A DNA stretch of 64,000 bases from Bryobacterales bacterium. Its GTDB lineage: Bacteria; Acidobacteriota; Terriglobia; Bryobacterales; Bryobacteraceae. Position 1 is the stretch's first letter; each line of letters begins with the position of its first letter. Shown piece by piece: positions 53,232-62,232 of the stretch. The notes under the pieces are model-generated. The model did not search any database. It saw nothing but the letters and a program-made list of their open reading frames with translations, and was not told where the DNA came from. The stretch lies in assembly GCA_016721425.1 (NCBI GenBank), contig JADKID010000016.1, positions 248,001 to 312,000 on the forward strand, written 5' to 3'. The translations under genes were made by a program, and so were the position numbers.

Positions 53232-55866
53232 GGCATCTCTGCATCAGCCGGCGTTCTGCGAGCTGTTGCCGGTGCGCGACATTCTGGACGACGTGATCGT
53301 CCGGACTACCGGCGCCTTCGTGGCCGGCTACGAGCTCAGCGGAATCAACTCCTACTACCACAACGAGGATGGCCGAAATCGCACCAAGATGGCCCTCGAA
53401 GCGCTCGTCAGGTCCTTGCCCGAACGCTCCATGCGGATGCAACTGCGGTTCGAAATCACGGAAGGACTCGGCGACCTGCGAGAGCGATACAGGCTTCAAC
53501 TCCGGAATCAGAATCCGACGCTGGCGGCATTGGATCGCCTGAGGCTGGACGCATGGAGGGAAAAGGAGAACGCCGGCTACTACCTGCGGCCTCTTCTCAA
53601 TGCCTACTTTCACTGGGACCCCTTAGTTCATCACGAACTGCCGGGCGTGAGTTTCGGAAAGACACTGACGAGCCGATTCAGCCTGGACAGCTTCAGCCTG
53701 TCGGCGAACAAGTGCATCCAGAGAACGGAGAGGGAGCACGCTGATCTCCTGGCGGAGTTTGGGTCCATTCTCTCCGGCGTCGAGCAGACACTAAGGGCAA
53801 CCGGGATGGCGGTGCTGCGGATGACCGACAAGGAACTGTTCCTCGAAATGAAGCGCGCATTGCATCCGCTGATGCTAGACGGAATCCCACTGCGGCGGCC
53901 CGAATCGTCGTTCCGGCATCGGAGCGCACGGGAGCAGATCGTCAACACCAACATCGAACACGAGGAAGAAACCTATATCCGCATCGGCGGGCTGCTGTAC
54001 TCGTTCATCACACTGAAGGACCTGCCCGATGCCACGTATCCGGGCATCCTCCGCGAACTGGTCGGACTCGATTTCCCCGTCACCGTCAACACGGACATCA
54101 TGATCCCGGACCAGGCATCGATGATCAAGCACTACAAGGGGCGTCTCAAGAAGATGCAGGCGGCACAACGGGACCGCGACGGAAACATGCGGATCGACGT
54201 CGATGCACAGGTCGCACAGCGGCAGTTGGTCGACACGCTGGAAAACCTCATCTCAAGCTCGCTCAAGACATGTCGCACCAGCATGGTGATCGGCGTCCGC
54301 ACGTCGAAGCCAGTTCAGAGTCATCGTGACCTGGCGGAGCAAGAACGGGTGTTGTCCGACCGGCGGCAGAAGGTGCTGTACACGGTCATGCAGATGAATG
54401 GAAGCCGGGGGTTGCCGGAGGACCTGGCAAAGCGCCGGCTGTTCGTCGGTTGCCTTCCCGGTCTAACCGAGGAAAATCAGCGCGAGAACGACTGTCTGAC
54501 CATCCATGCCGCCGACCTGTTGCCAGTGGAGACGTCCTGGCGCGGCACGCCGCAGTCACCATTGATCCTGCTGGAGACCCCTAAGCGTCAACTGGTTCCC
54601 TTCTCGCCCTGGGATCCGTCGCTCGCCGACGCAAATGTTCTGATCATGGCGGCATCAGGCGGCGGAAAAACGTTCATGGCGATGTTGTTTCTGCTGATGA
54701 TGGCCAGACTGAAGCCGCTGATCTCGATTCTGGAACGGGGTGACTCCTACCGGCCGCTCGTTGATTTGATGGGCGGACGGTCCATCGACGTGGATCTCGA
54801 AGGCAGCGTCACCCTCAACCCCTGGGATCTGGCTCCTGGCACGACGGCGCCCGGTAAAGACAAGGTCGCCTTCCTCAAGAACCTCACCCGTCACATGATC
54901 GGGGACAGCCCACGTTCGGATACCGCCCTGCTCGACAATCTACTGAGTGAGGCGATCAGCCGCACCTACAAGCGCTGCGCGATCCGTCACAGCAACCCAA
55001 CACCGACGTTCAACGACCTCCGGGAGGAGCTTCAGCAATGGCGCGATGAAGAGCGGATGGAGAGGACTGTTGAGGAGGCGAAACTGGCGGCCCTGAAGCT
55101 GCGCGAGTGGACCGGCGAGAAGGGAGTCTATTCGAGGCTGTTCGACCAGCACACGACTTTGAAAACGGACGCAGACTGGCTGTTCTTCAATGTAGAGCGG
55201 TTGAGCGACGATCCCAAACTCGAGACAGCGATGAGCATGATGATTGCTCACGCAATGCAGGAAAGGGCTTCCGGCAGGAGCGGTCAACAGAGCATTACGG
55301 TTCTCGACGAATGCTGGTCACTGCTTGACTCTGCGGTACTCGCTCCGGAAGTGGTGCAACTGTTCCGAACGGCGCGTAAACGCGGCGGCAGCGTGTGGGG
55401 TATCTCCCAAACGCTGGAAGACTTCGTTGGAACCGACACTCAGCCTCGCCTCCATGGTCCCGGTATTGTCCGCAATGTCTCAACAAAAATCATCGGTCGC
55501 CAGCCTGGCGATGTCGGACCACTGGCGAACCATCTGGCCCTCAACCAAGTCGCGCTGGATGAAATCAAGCACTTCGGCGCACCGAGGAAAGGGAGGAGCG
55601 CCGAGGCGCTGCTGGTGATCGGCGAGAAGGCCGAAACGACTCAAACCATCCGGCTGGTGCCAACTCCCGTCGAATATTGGGCGTGTACGACATTCCCACG
55701 GGAGCGCCATTACCGGGACTTCACCTTCGGTCGAAATCGAAACCGGCCCCAGTTGGAAGTGTACGAGGAGTTGGGGCGAAGGTTCCCGAACGGACTTGCG
55801 GAAGTGGAACCGCTCCCCGAAGAACTGTCGGGAGCGGTGACCGGCATGGCGGGAGGAAAGGCGTGA
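53206..55866 (+). CDS. VirB4/TrbE-like secretion ATPase
   Basis: The 886-aa energising ATPase of the type IV system. A CagE/TrbE N-terminal domain (about 1-400) precedes the RecA-like domain: Walker A NVLIMAASGGGKTFMAM near 480, SILERGDSYRPLVDLMGG, Walker B SITVLDECWSLLDSAV near 698, and the late RKRGGSVWGISQTLEDFVG. All catalytic elements are intact. The start at 53206 has GGGGAGG upstream and lies inside virB3. It is the best marker that this is a real secretion locus. Confidence 0.93.
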   Translation: MPTTFEQHEASLHQPAFCELLPVRDILDDVIVRTTGAFVAGYELSGINSYYHNEDGRNRTKMALEALVRSLPERSMRMQLRFEITEGLGDLRERYRLQLRNQNPTLAALDRLRLDAWREKENAGYYLRPLLNAYFHWDPLVHHELPGVSFGKTLTSRFSLDSFSLSANKCIQRTEREHADLLAEFGSILSGVEQTLRATGMAVLRMTDKELFLEMKRALHPLMLDGIPLRRPESSFRHRSAREQIVNTNIEHEEETYIRIGGLLYSFITLKDLPDATYPGILRELVGLDFPVTVNTDIMIPDQASMIKHYKGRLKKMQAAQRDRDGNMRIDVDAQVAQRQLVDTLENLISSSLKTCRTSMVIGVRTSKPVQSHRDLAEQERVLSDRRQKVLYTVMQMNGSRGLPEDLAKRRLFVGCLPGLTEENQRENDCLTIHAADLLPVETSWRGTPQSPLILLETPKRQLVPFSPWDPSLADANVLIMAASGGGKTFMAMLFLLMMARLKPLISILERGDSYRPLVDLMGGRSIDVDLEGSVTLNPWDLAPGTTAPGKDKVAFLKNLTRHMIGDSPRSDTALLDNLLSEAISRTYKRCAIRHSNPTPTFNDLREELQQWRDEERMERTVEEAKLAALKLREWTGEKGVYSRLFDQHTTLKTDADWLFFNVERLSDDPKLETAMSMMIAHAMQERASGRSGQQSITVLDECWSLLDSAVLAPEVVQLFRTARKRGGSVWGISQTLEDFVGTDTQPRLHGPGIVRNVSTKIIGRQPGDVGPLANHLALNQVALDEIKHFGAPRKGRSAEALLVIGEKAETTQTIRLVPTPVEYWACTTFPRERHYRDFTFGRNRNRPQLEVYEELGRRFPNGLAEVEPLPEELSGAVTGMAGGKA

Positions 55867-55990
55867 GGAACCGGGTACCCGACGTCGGAGGACTCGTCCA
55901 AGCCTCGGGAGCAGGCGTTTTGCTTCACTGGCTGACTCATTGTCTGGCTCCGGTCGTCACAACAGAAACGACGGAGAGATAAGGAACTAT

Positions 55991-56833
55991 ATGAAGCTAC
56001 TCTCACTGCTAATCGCAACCCTGCTCGGCCTACTCCTGCTGACGCGGGTGCGGCGGGCGGTGGCATTCACATTGGTGGGAGTGATCGCGTCTACGGCCGT
56101 CGCGCCGCCGGCAATGGCTCAACTCGGGATCCCTGCAGTCGTTGCTGCGGCCGCGCAGGTCGTGGCTACGATCAACAACCTCATCAGGCCGCTGCTGAAC
56201 ACCATCAACAGCACCTTTGGCGCGATCAATCGAGTACTCGGGCAGTTTCGGACTCTCTGGGAGCAGATCGTCTACCCACTGAACCTGGTCAATCAGGCGC
56301 GGGCCTTGGTGAACTCGATGATTGCCCAGTTTCGAGGCCCTCTCGCCGGACTGATGCGCGTGAATGTAGCGAGTGCCCAACTGGCCAATCCGATGGCCCT
56401 CGAGGGCAGCATTCGAAATCGTAGCACCGGGGACTTCGCCCAACTAACCAATGCCTTCCGGCAGACCTATCGAACTATTCCTCAACCGGCGGATGCGCAC
56501 CCCATGGAACGGGATCTGGCGGACATCGATGATGCCATGGCCTTGGCAAATCTGAAGACGCTCAAGGCCTCGGACGCCATGGTGGACCAGATGATGGCTG
56601 CTGGAGACACGATCGAGAACGAGGGATTGGTCATGGCTCCGGGCTCAGCACCCTACCTCGCCGGCGCTGGAATCACGGCGGCGGTCAGGTCCCAGGCCAT
56701 GATGCAACGAATGATCGCGGCGGCGATCCGCCAGGAAGCCGCGCGTGTGGCTCACGACAACACGATTCGGAAGCGAAACGCGATGTTTGGGGCGCAGTTC
56801 CGCAATGATGTGCAGACCATGTTCAAGAAGTAG
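55991..56833 (+). CDS. VirB5/TrbJ-like exported protein, copy 1
   Basis: A 280-aa protein with AAGGAAC before the ATG at 55991. Two hydrophobic stretches lie at the N-terminus (5-20 and 27-45), the second ending in a signal-peptidase-like site (APPAMA). The rest is helical and Asn/Gln/Met rich, with QLGIPAVVAAAAQVVATINN, LWEQIVYPLNLVNQARALVN and MRVNVASAQLANPMALEGSI, ending in MFKK. The position after VirB4 and before VirB6 is that of VirB5/TrbJ pilus-tip proteins. Confidence 0.65.
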   Translation: MKLLSLLIATLLGLLLLTRVRRAVAFTLVGVIASTAVAPPAMAQLGIPAVVAAAAQVVATINNLIRPLLNTINSTFGAINRVLGQFRTLWEQIVYPLNLVNQARALVNSMIAQFRGPLAGLMRVNVASAQLANPMALEGSIRNRSTGDFAQLTNAFRQTYRTIPQPADAHPMERDLADIDDAMALANLKTLKASDAMVDQMMAAGDTIENEGLVMAPGSAPYLAGAGITAAVRSQAMMQRMIAAAIRQEAARVAHDNTIRKRNAMFGAQFRNDVQTMFKK

Positions 56834-56847
56834 CGAGGGAACAAACT

Positions 56848-57684
56848 ATGCCGAGGACTTCTGGTTGGGTGAGAGGGCTATCCAGTTGGATCTGGGCTCA
56901 GCGCACCAAGATTCTCGTGGTGGTTCTACTTTTGACGCTTGTAGCGCCGCAACCGGTGCACGGCCAGTTGCTCGGCATCGATCTTGCCGTCATCGTCACA
57001 GCAATCGGCGGAATCAACACAGCCATCACCAACGTGATCGGATCTGGCTTACAGGCGATCAGCGGAGCTCTGAACGCCGTGAACGGGTTGTTGACTGCAA
57101 TCCAGAGCTACTTCCAAAACACCATCTACCCACAAGTCGCTATCGACCGGGCTCGTGGCGTCGTTGGCGCAGTGCAAGGCATCTACAACTCGATCCGCAG
57201 CCTTGCGAATCTCAATGTGGCGAGCGCCACGCTGGCGAATCCACGTCAACTGGAGGCTGTGCTCCTGTCACGTAGCGCGGGGAGCATTGGGCAAGTGACA
57301 GGCAGCTTTACGAGGGTCTATCAGGCCGTACCGCCCGCGACGGACGCACCCGCGCCGATGCGAGATCTCATCGATATGACAGACGCGACGGCGCAAGCCG
57401 CCTTGAAGAAGTCGATCGCGATTGACGATGCGGCAGACCGCCTGATGGATGCTTCCGACCAGTTGGCGGCCGAGATGGCTGCCGCTGCTCCGGGGACGGC
57501 GCCGATGGTTGAGGCGCAGGCGGCGGCAATGCTCGTGAAAGCCCACGCGCTCACGCAATCGGCCATGGCGGAGATGTTCCGCATCCGTGCGATCGACATG
57601 GCGAACACGGGAGCCTCTCTGAAATTCAACGCCAATCACGCCAGCGATACGCGTCGGGACTTCACGAACATGTTCAAAAAGTGA
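56848..57684 (+). CDS. VirB5/TrbJ-like exported protein, copy 2
   Basis: Paralogue of the preceding gene, 278 aa. A signal peptide (ILVVVLLLTLVAPQPVHGQ) leads into matching blocks: QNTIYPQVAIDRARGVVGAV against the YPLNLVNQAR block, LANLNVASATLANPRQLEAV against the MRVNVASAQL block, a RDLIDMTDA segment against RDLADIDDA, and the same MFKK ending. A tandem duplication in which both copies stay intact suggests a hetero-oligomer. The stop lies 8 nt before the VirB6 start. Confidence 0.65.
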   Translation: MPRTSGWVRGLSSWIWAQRTKILVVVLLLTLVAPQPVHGQLLGIDLAVIVTAIGGINTAITNVIGSGLQAISGALNAVNGLLTAIQSYFQNTIYPQVAIDRARGVVGAVQGIYNSIRSLANLNVASATLANPRQLEAVLLSRSAGSIGQVTGSFTRVYQAVPPATDAPAPMRDLIDMTDATAQAALKKSIAIDDAADRLMDASDQLAAEMAAAAPGTAPMVEAQAAAMLVKAHALTQSAMAEMFRIRAIDMANTGASLKFNANHASDTRRDFTNMFKK

Positions 57685-57692
57685 GGGGAGCC

Positions 57693-58544
57693 ATGTTCTT
57701 CTTCGAACGGACATTCCAGACCGTACTGAACGGCATCGACGGCGCCGGTGGCCCGATGGGTTCGATCATCAACATCGCTAACGCGATTCTGCTGCTTTGC
57801 GCCCTGTTTGCTGTCTACGAGGCCTACACGCGGGGCGGGGATGCGCGGATGATCGGCATCGCCGCGGCGAAGTTCCTGCTCCTAGGATTGGTCGTCTCGA
57901 ATTACAGCGCGATCTTTCGGAACGTCAATGGCGCCTTCAATCAAGTCGCGGCCACGATCTCGCCCAATGATTGGGCAGACAACTGGATGCTTCAGGTGAA
58001 TCAGTATTATCAGGGGCTCGGGAACGCGAACTGGTTCAACCTGGTCGTCAGCAGTCTGGTGGCTCTGATTAGCGTCCTGGTGCAATTGATCGCCGCCATC
58101 ATCTTCCCGATCGCTCTGCTGATCTTCACAATCCTCTATTGCCTCTATGGCGCCGTGCTCTATGCGACGGGACCCATGGTCCTGGCGCTTTACCCGGCCT
58201 TCGGGGTCGGCCAACTGGCGCGGAGCTATCTGGTGAACGTGTTCGTTTTTCACGCGTGGGGCATCGTATACGCGCTCTTCAGCGTGCTTCTGACGGCTAT
58301 CAACGCTCAGAGTCTGGGTGCCATGCTGGCGGCAAACAGCCTCGGTGGCTGGTTTCAGGGAGCGGGCGGGGCGTTGTTGATGTCGCTCGCCAGTATCTTG
58401 TTCGCAGTCATGGTCGCCTTGATCCCATTCCTCGCCAGACGGATTGTGACGGGAGAGATCGGCAGCTCGATGATGACCGTGGTTCACGCGGTCGGCGCCG
58501 CGCTGGGTTCATTCAAAGGTATCCCTTCCAGCAAGAAGGGCTGA
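57693..58544 (+). CDS. VirB6/TrbL-like membrane protein
   Basis: Polytopic inner-membrane protein of 283 aa; the ATG at 57693 follows GAGGGGAG. Five or six helices can be drawn, including IINIANAILLLCALFAVYEA, KFLLLGLVVSNYSAIF, LVALISVLVQLIAAIIFPIA and LMSLASILFAVMVALIPFLA. The Trp in the VFHAWGIVYALF segment matches the conserved Trp seen in VirB6 cores. It forms the inner-membrane part of the channel. Confidence 0.75.
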   Translation: MFFFERTFQTVLNGIDGAGGPMGSIINIANAILLLCALFAVYEAYTRGGDARMIGIAAAKFLLLGLVVSNYSAIFRNVNGAFNQVAATISPNDWADNWMLQVNQYYQGLGNANWFNLVVSSLVALISVLVQLIAAIIFPIALLIFTILYCLYGAVLYATGPMVLALYPAFGVGQLARSYLVNVFVFHAWGIVYALFSVLLTAINAQSLGAMLAANSLGGWFQGAGGALLMSLASILFAVMVALIPFLARRIVTGEIGSSMMTVVHAVGAALGSFKGIPSSKKG

Positions 58545-58578
58545 TCCGGAAGACGCATAGAGGAGGACTCACCCTCAA

Positions 58579-59349
58579 ATGTTCAATCGAAACGTGGAGC
58601 CGAACCTCGACACAGAAGTCCCGGAACGGGCACGGTACACCAAGTACTACGAGCACGACGGCCAGCTTCGAGCGTACGCAAATCGGTCCATGCTGATGGC
58701 CGGTCTGTTCGGCGTGATCGCTCTGGTGTCTCTCTTGTTTGCCATCTATGTGAGGCTGCAGCCTCCGACGGTCATCCGCGTCTCGGCCGACGGGGAGGCG
58801 ACCGTCGTCGGAGGCAGGCCGGCCAGCCCGCCACCCGCAGTGAAAGGCGGACTGCCGAGCGCACTAGTGACAGCGTCAAGTGGCGAAGCCGCGCCTACCG
58901 ACATTGAGGGCCGCGCCGTGGTCAGGAAGTTCCTGGAGAGTTACATGCGGTACACACCCACCTCGGTCGACAAGAATCTTGCCGACGCGCTCAACATGAT
59001 GACTACGAACTTGCGGATGTACAGCCTCAATCTGCTCCGGTACCAGGACTTGATCGGCAAGATCAAGGAGGAGCAGATCACTTCCTCGTTCAAGATTCGC
59101 TCGATCGAACCGGTCCCGGGCCAGGCGTGGACGTTTCAGGCTTTTGGGGTGAAGGAAGTTCATCGGGTGCGAAACAAGAGCGAGTTCACCGATCGCATTG
59201 TCGGCAAGTATCACGTGCGGCTGATTCAGGATCGGCGAACTGAACGTGTGCCCAGCGGCCTGTTGGTTGCCGAGTACAGGGAAGAACAGATGGTAGGCGA
59301 AAAGGATATAGGTCTCTTGCAGGAGTCGAGCCTCCTGGGGAACCGATGA
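58579..59349 (+). CDS. VirB8/TrbF-like secretion protein
   Basis: A 256-aa bitopic protein. A short cytoplasmic tail with RYTKYYEHDGQLRAYANRSM precedes one membrane helix (about 40-60) and a periplasmic NTF2-like domain (about 110-250), including VRKFLESYMRYTPTSVDKNL and VGKYHVRLIQDRRTERVPSG. This is the VirB8/TrbF architecture, which nucleates assembly of the channel. AGGAGG lies 12 nt before the start. Confidence 0.82.
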   Translation: MFNRNVEPNLDTEVPERARYTKYYEHDGQLRAYANRSMLMAGLFGVIALVSLLFAIYVRLQPPTVIRVSADGEATVVGGRPASPPPAVKGGLPSALVTASSGEAAPTDIEGRAVVRKFLESYMRYTPTSVDKNLADALNMMTTNLRMYSLNLLRYQDLIGKIKEEQITSSFKIRSIEPVPGQAWTFQAFGVKEVHRVRNKSEFTDRIVGKYHVRLIQDRRTERVPSGLLVAEYREEQMVGEKDIGLLQESSLLGNR

Positions 59350-59515
59350 CGGGTTCTGCCGGTTCCGGTCCTCTCAGGAGAGGGCATCTCGGGATCGGGT
59401 CCGGTGGGAGCGACGCCAGCGCAACCTGGCGATTTCGCGCACCTGAGAGAGGACGCGACGCGGCCCGCGGCTCGAAAGGCGCGCGGGCCGCAAATCACTT
59501 GGAGGGAGCAATGCG

Positions 59516-59833
59516 ATGGGGACAGCAACAAATGCAATTTCGAACGGTTCGGCCGAGCCGAAGGCTACGGCTCCCAGGAAGGAGCGCAATGCTCGGGGCC
59601 GAAGGGCGGCCAAGCCAGGGGAGCCCTCGATGGCTCGGTACTTTCTGATCAAGGCATCGGGTAGCGACGGACTCCATCTTGGCCAGGAGGTGGCCTCGGA
59701 AAACGAAGCCCTCACCGCGTCATTTCGCGCGAGTGGCACCTACGCCGTGGTGACTGAATGGAAAGCCGACGTCGATGTGAGCAGTGGCGCGCCAGTAATC
59801 AAAAAGGAGGCCATCCGACACGAGAAGAAGTAG
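59516..59833 (+). CDS. Small basic hypothetical protein
   Basis: A 105-aa protein preceded by GGAGGG. The first 38 residues are Lys/Arg/Ala rich and probably disordered; the rest (ARYFLIKASGSDGLHLGQEV, FRASGTYAVVTEWKADVDVS) looks like a small beta-rich domain. An inverted repeat GCGGCCCGCG/CGCGGGCCGC at 59460-59491 lies in its leader without a T-run. No family recognised. Confidence 0.6.
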   Translation: MGTATNAISNGSAEPKATAPRKERNARGRRAAKPGEPSMARYFLIKASGSDGLHLGQEVASENEALTASFRASGTYAVVTEWKADVDVSSGAPVIKKEAIRHEKK

Positions 59834-60029
59834 GAGATTCATAACCGGCAGCTTTGGCTTCATGCATACAAGTGCGTAAGCGACCCGTGGCTCTGATACG
59901 GGAAAGTGCTGGTCGGGTTTCCTTGAAAATCCTGGCCAGAGTTCTCACCAACTCGGCAAAGGATAGCAGAGAGACCCATTCCAGCGGACTCCTTGCTGTT
60001 CTGCCAACAGACAGAAAAGGAGAATCACC

Positions 60030-60242
60030 ATGTTGAGGAACAAGATGGCGACACTACTCACAATCGTTTTGGCAATGCTCATCAGTGCAGGCATGACCTG
60101 GCAACAGCGACTGCTCTTCATCGGCGGCATTGTCTTTGGTGTGGTGGTGGAAGCGCTCCCGGATCTTGTGGATGAGCTGAAGGACCGCGTCGCGGAATGG
60201 CGACGAATCCGGCAGTTCACCATTCGAACAAAGGCAGCGTAG
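60030..60242 (+). CDS. Small membrane protein
   Basis: A 70-aa protein with AAAGGAG at a good distance before the ATG. It has one or two hydrophobic segments (LLTIVLAMLISAGMTW and LLFIGGIVFGVVVEAL) and a charged C-terminal tail (DELKDRVAEWRRIRQFTIRT). Role unknown; it lies between the secretion genes and the polymerase-like gene. Confidence 0.6.
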   Translation: MLRNKMATLLTIVLAMLISAGMTWQQRLLFIGGIVFGVVVEALPDLVDELKDRVAEWRRIRQFTIRTKAA

Positions 60243-60285
60243 CAGTACAACAACCCGGTAACGGCTCTCTGAGCCTGACACCCGG

Positions 60286-60302
60286 GAACTTGATTCAAGT
60301 TC
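60286..60302. promoter_or_regulatory. Inverted repeat before the polymerase-like gene
   Basis: GAACTTG and CAAGTTC, perfect 7-bp arms with an ATT spacer, 86 nt upstream of the polymerase-like start and without a T-run. It may be an operator or a small hairpin in the leader. Confidence 0.4.
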
Positions 60303-60387
60303 ACGGCAACAGGCTTGAGGGGGCACCGGTGACGGCGCTCCTATCGGTCTGCTGCTGATTCAACAGAGACAGATAAGGAGATGCCCC

Positions 60388-62130
60388 TTGAAAACCATAG
60401 TTACGTCCCAATTGCCAGTGCTCGCACTGGAAATCGATCAGGAAGGAACGGTAGCCCAGAAAAGCATGCAGCTCACCAAGCAGGGACAACTCGACAACAC
60501 GTTGCTCGATGCCCTCTATCCCGGGATTCGAGTCGCTACGGTTGAGATCCCCGGCAATGAGCTGGATGACTACGGGCGTGCCAAGGTGGAACAGGCTCTG
60601 GCGAGGTTCACCATCGGTGGGGTTGAGTTTCGGCTCATCGGCGCTTCCGGCTCCGCGAAGAACGGCAAGTACTACGCTGTCAGCAAGGAGTTCGAGAAGC
60701 CGATTGCCGACAGGTTCCAGCAGTGGCCAGAAGCGGCGATCACCTACTTCGGGATCTTGATCTCGCCCTGCAAAGTGCGAATCGAAGAGCCGGACGTACG
60801 GGTGCTCGTGGTGGAAGACCACACTCTGGGCACGAATGACTGCCGCGGTTGGATTCGGCGCTCGCTATTTGAGAAGCTGCGTCTCCCGGCCCGTCACTTC
60901 TATCAGTTCCGTCTCGCGTTTAATCGAACGCAGGCCAAGGGAAGCTTTAAGGTTGTGGAGGATGACGCCGCGGATCATATCTGCGCCGACATCATCCTGC
61001 CAAAGAGTTCCGTGAAGCCCGCGCTGATCGAGAAGTCAACGTGGTCCAAGCTCTGTTCCGGCGATGCGCAAATGTTCCATGGGCCAATCGTTCTGGGCAT
61101 CAGGGAGGTTTCGCGCGAACTGGAGTATGAATCGAGCTACACGCTTCTGACGCACGCTCCGGAGTCCACCATCGATCTCGAGGTCTTACCGCACGCGCTT
61201 CGGCAAGTGCAGACGCTCAAGGCAACGGTCGAGGAAAACAACTTCGATGAGCTATTCCGGCTTCTGGGAACCTCGAAAACGTCACGGTCAGTGCACGGAG
61301 ACGAGGACCCCACGGAAGACGGAGAGTACACGTCCGCTGAACGAACCGTGGTGGAGGCAGCGCTCAAGGCCGATGGGAGTGGCCAGCTCGTGAAGTTCCC
61401 CTTCATCAACAACCAGCTTCAGCGGATCCTGTGCCGGTGGTCGTACAAACTCGCAACGGCCGGAGGATTCAAGCTTCCGGCATTCGCGCTGGCTGACGAC
61501 GGCTACCTGGTGCTCGACAACGGACAGGTCTACTCGGGTTCCGATTGGATGCCAGAGGGGTACGCCATTACGAGTCTCGGCTCGCGGCGCCTGCTCGAAG
61601 TCCGGTATCCGATTCGGTCCAAGGACGATCTGCTTCCGCTGAAGAACATCAATGCTCAGGATACAGCGGCATGGCTAATGAATGACCTGCAGCGGCAAGG
61701 GTGCGCGATGTCGGAGACAGAGGCATCCGAGCGGATCGTCTGCGGTCAACTGCGGCTGACCATACGATCACCCTTCACTCGAAGACGGCGGCGAAGAACG
61801 GAGGCGACTACGACTTCGACATCGTCTGCGTGGTGGAGGAGAGCCGTTCCACGGTGGATCGAGGATCGCTTCAACCACCGCGAGACACTCTCGAACGAGA
61901 AGGACAAACGGAAGAAAAAGCATTCCGCCTGGTGGAATCTGCCCCAGGTTGCGGTGTCGGCGAAGGGCAACGAAATCGGGGTTGTTACTGACTTGATGTC
62001 GTCCTGCCATGCAGCCGGCCGCCCTGACCTCGCGGAAGTGCTGGCGAAAGAGCTCCAGGCGGCACTCGATGCCCCAAGCACGGGACCACGCCGAACCAGG
62101 ATCTCATTGTCAGCGTTCGAAAGCAGGTAG
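60388..62130 (+). CDS. QDE-1/RdRP-like two-barrel RNA polymerase, N-terminal part (frame-broken)
   Basis: A 580-codon frame with TTG start and AAGGAG 7 nt before. Barrel-1 hallmarks of the eukaryotic RNA-dependent RNA polymerase superfamily: DCRGWIRRSLFEKL near 150, FYQFRLAFNRTQAKGSFKVV (Gln-x-Arg ... Lys-Gly, 170-190), DIILPKSSVK near 200. Later come LADDGYLVLDNGQVY near 368 and EVRYPIRSKDDLLPL near 403, like the strand before barrel 2. The catalytic triad is not in this frame; it is at 61806-61820 (Asp-Tyr-Asp-Phe-Asp) one frame over. The frame is natural again at about 61850-62070 (NEIGVVTDLMSSCHAAGRPD). It continues at 62233. Confidence 0.65.
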   Translation: MKTIVTSQLPVLALEIDQEGTVAQKSMQLTKQGQLDNTLLDALYPGIRVATVEIPGNELDDYGRAKVEQALARFTIGGVEFRLIGASGSAKNGKYYAVSKEFEKPIADRFQQWPEAAITYFGILISPCKVRIEEPDVRVLVVEDHTLGTNDCRGWIRRSLFEKLRLPARHFYQFRLAFNRTQAKGSFKVVEDDAADHICADIILPKSSVKPALIEKSTWSKLCSGDAQMFHGPIVLGIREVSRELEYESSYTLLTHAPESTIDLEVLPHALRQVQTLKATVEENNFDELFRLLGTSKTSRSVHGDEDPTEDGEYTSAERTVVEAALKADGSGQLVKFPFINNQLQRILCRWSYKLATAGGFKLPAFALADDGYLVLDNGQVYSGSDWMPEGYAITSLGSRRLLEVRYPIRSKDDLLPLKNINAQDTAAWLMNDLQRQGCAMSETEASERIVCGQLRLTIRSPFTRRRRRRTEATTTSTSSAWWRRAVPRWIEDRFNHRETLSNEKDKRKKKHSAWWNLPQVAVSAKGNEIGVVTDLMSSCHAAGRPDLAEVLAKELQAALDAPSTGPRRTRISLSAFESR

Positions 62131-62232
62131 TCACCGCGCCATGGCTCCGGTTGAAAGAAGAAAAGCGCGTGGGCGATCTGCCGGTGCACTTGACTGTGAG
62201 ACCCCACAGACAAGATCGGCAAACTCTACAAC

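Noticed and set aside
61701..61991. A separate 96-aa protein overlapping the polymerase-like gene
   Set aside because: Only its middle (around 61,757-61,845) is natural, and that piece belongs to the polymerase after frame correction.
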